Below, one piece after another: positions 60,279-64,000 of a stretch of DNA of 64,000 nucleotides. A program made the translations under genes and the position numbers. Position 1 is the first letter of the stretch. Every line of letters begins with the position of its first letter. The notes below the pieces were generated by a model. It saw only the letters and a program-made list of their open reading frames with translations, ran no database searches and was not told the DNA's origin. The DNA lies in assembly GCF_028656935.1 (NCBI RefSeq), contig NZ_JAMDGZ010000048.1, forward strand, positions 62,001 through 126,000, given 5' to 3'. This DNA comes from Pseudomonas rubra. GTDB taxonomy: Bacteria; Pseudomonadota; Gammaproteobacteria; Pseudomonadales; Pseudomonadaceae.

Positions 60279-61603
60279 AGCAGCGCCCACTCTTTCATGC
60301 GTTGTGGCAATTTTTTCAAAGCGATCGCCGGATGATTCATGGTCGCTGTCGGAAGTCCCGTTTCGGCCAGTAAATCGGGCAACGCGAGCAAGTGACGAGC
60401 ATCCTCGCGAAGCTGCTCAAATGCGTCTTGCGGATCAACCAGGGCAGCCAAAGCGTTACAGGCCCCACGCCAGTCAATCTCCCCTGCGCGCTCTACAGCG
60501 CCTGGCCATTTGGTTGTACGCGGCACACCTTCGACATCCATGACCATGGGCGCCAGGTCATAGATCGGTGCCAGCCGAAAAGACGAGGCCTCACGAATGA
60601 TCGCGGTGTTTCGTCCATGGTTGTCTGAGTTTCCAAGAGTCTTGTTGATCAGGTCACGACGCAGGTACTCGCGAACCAAGGCCGGTACTTGAGCCTTTTG
60701 CCCTGCCTCGACCCAGAGTTTGACCAACAACCTGATGACCTCTACATGCTCCAGCCGACTGCCCGGCTCGGTCACACCGGCCAGCGAATAAATCGACTCA
60801 ACCGCTCGACGCTCAACCCCTCTGTCGGTCACTTGCCGGTCAAACCGCTTCATCCAGAGGCTCGGCTTGTTGGCCTGCTCAAACCCAAGCTCCGCTGTCG
60901 CTACGGTGTCCACGCCAAGTTGCTGCAACGCCTTGTAGTAGAGGTACTCGCTACGCAAAATGTCCTGGTCATTGAGCAAGGCCTGATTGCGTGCGAATTT
61001 GACGAACCAGTGCTGGGTTGCGTCGGCGTCAGGCAGCACAGCATCTGGATAGAGTTGCCCATCGCGCCCTTCAGTCATCAACAGCTTGGGCGCTTCACCT
61101 CCTGCTCCTGTCGCACCGCCGATGGCTGCACCTTGCTCGTAGGCGTAGTCGAGAAATCCCTGGTCACGCGTTACCACTTCACTCCGGCTGAAACCTATTG
61201 CTGCGGCACAGGTATCCAGTTCCTCCATCGATTCCTTGATTCGCAGGTTACCCACGGGAGCGGGTGTGCTTCGCCCCAGCAGGAACATGTCATCGCTGAG
61301 TCCTGCAGGTTTCTGCCTGCCAATGTGTTTGAGCAGAAACCGTCTGGCAGCCCCCGAGGGCGCAATGTCATGCAGGAACGCCGGCGCACGCTGCAGGGAA
61401 AGCGGGTCGTAGTCCACCGGCAGGCGCGCGCTGACCGCCAGGGTAAACGGGCTCTGGTAGGCATCCAGATTGGCGCGAATGTAGGCAGCCTTGTAGGCAA
61501 TTTCACAAGGTCCTAGGAAACCCATCATCGGCTCTGCAAACTTCAGCGACATTGCGTCGTGCCAATCGCCATCTGCATAGAGCTGGATTGTGAGAGGGAA
61601 CAT
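60275..61603 (-). CDS. hipA: HipA-like serine/threonine kinase toxin
   Basis: A 442-residue protein with the HipA layout: an N-terminal domain with beta-barrel-like first 110 residues, an ATP-grasping Gly-rich segment (AIGGATGAGGEAPKLL) near residue 160, the catalytic loop NSDNHGRN and the metal-binding APIYDLAP. Its length is that of full HipA. HipA kinases phosphorylate targets such as GltX and cause dormancy. The base composition is more AT-rich than nearby core genes. Target unproven. Confidence 0.9.
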   Translation of the reverse strand: MFPLTIQLYADGDWHDAMSLKFAEPMMGFLGPCEIAYKAAYIRANLDAYQSPFTLAVSARLPVDYDPLSLQRAPAFLHDIAPSGAARRFLLKHIGRQKPAGLSDDMFLLGRSTPAPVGNLRIKESMEELDTCAAAIGFSRSEVVTRDQGFLDYAYEQGAAIGGATGAGGEAPKLLMTEGRDGQLYPDAVLPDADATQHWFVKFARNQALLNDQDILRSEYLYYKALQQLGVDTVATAELGFEQANKPSLWMKRFDRQVTDRGVERRAVESIYSLAGVTEPGSRLEHVEVIRLLVKLWVEAGQKAQVPALVREYLRRDLINKTLGNSDNHGRNTAIIREASSFRLAPIYDLAPMVMDVEGVPRTTKWPGAVERAGEIDWRGACNALAALVDPQDAFEQLREDARHLLALPDLLAETGLPTATMNHPAIALKKLPQRMKEWALL

Positions 61604-61611
61604 CAGATACC

Positions 61612-61750
61612 TGCAATATCGTGCATATTCTTAAGTAAAAGCCATGTCATATCTGCAATATAGTGCAACTTTTGCACAATAGCGATTACGTATAATGCAT
61701 TTTAATGCAGATAGTAAAAAACCGTTAACCAGCAATTGCATTAAGCTGCA
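61612..61750 (-). promoter_or_regulatory. Array of TGCA-N6-TGCA operator-like palindromes before hipA
   Basis: TGCA-N6-TGCA palindromes occur at 61612-61625, 61654-61667, 61696-61709 and 61737-61750, at start-to-start distances of 42, 42 and 41 bp. A related TGCA-N5-TGCA overlaps the second at 61664-61676. The region is AT-rich and lies between the hipA start and the terminator of the pycB gene. Close spacing near four helical turns suggests binding on one face by HipB. No firm -10/-35 pair could be set. Confidence 0.7.
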
Positions 61751-61761
61751 CACGGAAGAGC

Positions 61762-61787
61762 AAAAAAAAGGGAGGCATACGCCCCCC
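61762..61787 (-). terminator. Terminator after pyruvate carboxylase subunit B
   Basis: GGGAGGC (61770-61776) and GCCCCCC (61781-61787) pair across ATAC with one G-U. On the minus strand an eight-T tract follows. It sits about 35 bases behind the pycB stop. Confidence 0.8.
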
Positions 61788-61821
61788 AGAGGTTAACCGC
61801 TTGTAGATGAGGGCCTGAAAA

Positions 61822-63630
61822 TCAGCCCTCGATCTCGATCAGAATCTCGCCCGGGTTGACCCGGTCACCCTTGGCCACATGAATGGCGGTGACCTTGCCA
61901 GCGATCGCCGCCTGCACTTCGGTCTCCATTTTCATTGCCTCGGTGATCAGCACCGGCTGACCGGCTTTGACCGTGTCCCCCTCCTTGACCAGCACATCAA
62001 CGATGTTGCCTGGCATCGTCGTGCTGACATGACCCGGTGCACTGGCTTGCTTGCGTTTGCTGCTGCCGCCGCCGACGAACTCGTTGAGCGGTTCGAACAC
62101 CACTTCTTCCGGCATGCCGTCGATGGACAGGTAGAAGTGCCTTTTACCTTCGGCCTTGACGCCAACACCGGTGATATCCACACGGTAGGTCTCACCGTGC
62201 ACATCAATGACGAACTCAGTCGGTACGCCCTCGCCACTGGCCGAAGCCACAGCGCCAGCCTCTGGAATCGGCAGCAGCACTTCTGGAGTCAAGGTGCCGG
62301 CCTCACGCTCTTCGAGGAACTTGCGCCCGATGTCCGGGAACATGGCGTAGGTCAGAACGTCTTCTTCCGACTTGGCCAGGGCGCCGATGTCGTTGCGCAG
62401 CTTGGTCATTTCCGGCTTGAGCAGGTCGGCCGGGCGTACGTCGATAACCTCTTCGCTACCGATGGCCTGACGCCGCAGTTTTTCGTCGACCACACCCGGG
62501 GCCTTGCCGTAGCCGCCTTGCAGGTACAACTTCACCTCGTTGGTGATGGTCTTGTAGCGCTCGCCGGCGAGCACGTTGAAGAATGCCTGGGTGCCGACGA
62601 TCTGCGAGGTCGGGGTCACCAGCGGCGGGAAGCCAAGGTCTTCACGCACCCGCGGGATTTCCGCCAGCACTTCGTTCATCCGATTGAGCGCGCCCTGCTC
62701 CTTGAGCTGGTTGGCCAGGTTGGAAATCATCCCACCGGGCACCTGGTTGACTTGCACGCGAGTATCGACGGCGGTGAATTCGCTTTCGAACTGGTGGTAC
62801 TTCTTACGCACCGCGTAAAAGTACAGACCGATTTCCTGCAGCAGCTCCAGGCTCAGGCCGGTGTCGAATTCACTGCCCTTGAGTGCCGCAACCATCGACT
62901 CGGTACCCGGATGGCTGGTGCCCCAGGCAAAGCTGGAGATCGCGGTGTCGATGTGGTCGGCGCCGTTTTCGATCGCCTTGAGCTGGCACATGGCAGCCAG
63001 GCCGGCGGTGTCGTGAGAATGCACGAACACCGGTAGCGATTGCTCGGCCTTCAGCGCCTTGACCAGCTCGCCGGTGGCGAACGGCGTCAGCAGGCCTGCC
63101 ATGTCCTTGATGGCAACCGAATCGCAGCCCATGGCTTCCATCTGCTTGGCCTGGGCGACGAAGGCGTCGATGGTGTGCACAGGGCTGGTGGTGTAAGCGA
63201 TGGTGCCCTGAGCATGCTTGCCGGCGGCCTTGACCGCTTCGATGGCCACGCGCAGGTTACGTACGTCGTTCATGGCATCGAAGATGCGGAACACGTCGAT
63301 GCCGTTGACCGCTGCCTTGGCGACGAAGGCTTTAACCACGTCATCGCTGTAGTGGCGGTAGCCAAGCAGGTTCTGCCCGCGCAGGAGCATCTGCAGGCGA
63401 GTGTTGGGCAGTGCCGCACGCAGTTTGCGCAGGCGCTCCCACGGGTCTTCCTTGAGGAAGCGCACGCAGGCATCGAAAGTGGCGCCGCCCCAGACTTCCA
63501 GCGACCAGTAGCCCACCTTGTCGAGCTTGTCGCAGATCGGCAGCATGTCTTCGGTACGCATGCGGGTGGCCAGCAGGGACTGGTGGGCGTCGCGCAGGAT
63601 TGTGTCGGTTACAAAGATTTTCTTGGACAT
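61822..63630 (-). CDS. oadA: Pyruvate carboxylase subunit B (OadA/PycB)
   Basis: A 602-residue carboxyltransferase plus biotin-carrier subunit. Residues about 1-270 hold the HMGL-like barrel with DTILRDAHQSL, DFFRIFDAMND-like VFRIFDAMND and the metal-binding VHSHDTAG; a PYC_OADA region follows to about 470, then a Ser/Lys/Ala linker and a biotinyl domain with the biotin Lys in EAMKMET. It carboxylates pyruvate to oxaloacetate with subunit A. The gene is 10 bases after subunit A. Confidence 0.95.
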   Translation of the reverse strand: MSKKIFVTDTILRDAHQSLLATRMRTEDMLPICDKLDKVGYWSLEVWGGATFDACVRFLKEDPWERLRKLRAALPNTRLQMLLRGQNLLGYRHYSDDVVKAFVAKAAVNGIDVFRIFDAMNDVRNLRVAIEAVKAAGKHAQGTIAYTTSPVHTIDAFVAQAKQMEAMGCDSVAIKDMAGLLTPFATGELVKALKAEQSLPVFVHSHDTAGLAAMCQLKAIENGADHIDTAISSFAWGTSHPGTESMVAALKGSEFDTGLSLELLQEIGLYFYAVRKKYHQFESEFTAVDTRVQVNQVPGGMISNLANQLKEQGALNRMNEVLAEIPRVREDLGFPPLVTPTSQIVGTQAFFNVLAGERYKTITNEVKLYLQGGYGKAPGVVDEKLRRQAIGSEEVIDVRPADLLKPEMTKLRNDIGALAKSEEDVLTYAMFPDIGRKFLEEREAGTLTPEVLLPIPEAGAVASASGEGVPTEFVIDVHGETYRVDITGVGVKAEGKRHFYLSIDGMPEEVVFEPLNEFVGGGSSKRKQASAPGHVSTTMPGNIVDVLVKEGDTVKAGQPVLITEAMKMETEVQAAIAGKVTAIHVAKGDRVNPGEILIEIEG

Positions 63631-63640
63631 TATGGGTTCC

Positions 63641-64000
63641 TCACAGGCCTGCGTGGGCGGCGATGGCGGCGGCGATGGCCAGGGCCAGCTCTTCGGGTTT
63701 GCGCTTGATCGAGTAGTTGGTCAGTTCCGGATGGCTTTCAACGAAGCTGGTATTGAACTGACCGCTGCGAAATTCCGGATTGCGCAGGATTTCCTGGTAA
63801 TAGGCGGCGGTGGTCTTCACCCCTTGCACGCGCATGTCGTCCAAGGCCCGTAGGCCGCGGTCCATGGCTTCTTCCCAGGTCAGCGCCCAAACCACCAGTT
63901 TCAGGCACATCGAATCGTAGAACGGTGGAATGGTGTAGCCGGTGTAGATCGCCGTGTCGGTACGCACGCCCGGGCCGCCGGGGGCGTAGTAGCGGGTGAT
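63641..64000 (-). CDS. Pyruvate carboxylase subunit A, C-terminal part (5' end beyond window)
   Basis: The last 119 codons of a biotin carboxylase-type protein run to the window edge. ITRYYAPGGPGVRTDTAIYTG at the edge, then PPFYDSMCLKLVVW and a C-terminal helix typical of acetyl-CoA/pyruvate carboxylase A chains, fit subunit A (about 470 residues in full). The frame has no stop before the edge. It is upstream of oadA in the same operon. Confidence 0.93.
   Translation of the reverse strand: MTRYYAPGGPGVRTDTAIYTGYTIPPFYDSMCLKLVVWALTWEEAMDRGLRALDDMRVQGVKTTAAYYQEILRNPEFRSGQFNTSFVESHPELTNYSIKRKPEELALAIAAAIAAHAGL

Noticed and set aside
1..64000. tRNA genes, rRNA genes, CRISPR arrays, insertion sequences or prophage
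   Set aside because: No tRNA-like cloverleaf, rRNA core, spaced direct repeat array or transposase/integrase/phage protein was seen.

Overview
The window is ordinary, gene-dense Pseudomonas chromosome, most like the P. putida/P. fluorescens side of the genus. The support is the gene order rph-yicC-gmk, rpoZ-spoT-ridA, exbB-exbD-tonB-oxyR-recG, ubiC-ubiA, phoB-phoR, pstSCAB-phoU, purEK, aspA and pycAB, the high-GC coding sequence, and GC-rich REP palindromes of the P. putida type. Species assignment is an inference from memory of gene order. No rRNA, tRNA, CRISPR array, insertion sequence or prophage was seen.

Layout: 1-4361 holds a partial DUF4870 membrane protein, rph, the YicC endoribonuclease, gmk and an APC permease. 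4474-9278 is a polyamine (gamma-glutamyl-putrescine) block: PuuD-like hydrolase, KauB/PuuC-like aldehyde dehydrogenase, PuuA-like ligase and a divergent LysR regulator. 9439-13937 holds rpoZ, spoT, a RidA protein, a lipoprotein and an SDR protein. 14133-20859 is the TonB energy module, oxyR, recG and a YbaK-HDOD fusion. 21374-24206 is a minus-strand cassette of six unrecognised, mostly membrane-bound proteins whose genes all overlap. 24388-27818 holds HU, rubredoxin reductase, rubredoxin, ubiC and ubiA. 27884-40883 is the phosphate region: phoBR, a CNNM transporter, an M23 peptidase, a response regulator, then phoU-pstB-pstA-pstC-pstS on the minus strand, with Pho-box-like sites before phoB and pstS.

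41251-42098 is a small AT-richer insert with two overlapping genes, the second resembling DUF6392. 42161-50472 holds an MHS transporter, thioesterase, mutarotase, DUF3299 and GlsB proteins, purEK, a LysR regulator and aspA. 50762-59979 carries an AGCS symporter, asparaginase, an AraC regulator, a second polyamine-linked set (acetylpolyamine deacetylase-like enzyme, PotF/SpuD-like binding protein), a MocR regulator, a PaiB-like protein and two GNAT acetyltransferases. 60000-61603 is a HipA/HipB-like kinase module in reversed order, and 61822-64000 is pyruvate carboxylase subunit B plus the end of subunit A.

The least explained signals are: a tandem 12-bp repeat of DnaA-box-like sequence inside the MocR gene; a regularly spaced set of TGCA-N6-TGCA palindromes before hipA; and the six-gene overlapping membrane cassette containing two paralogous subunits.
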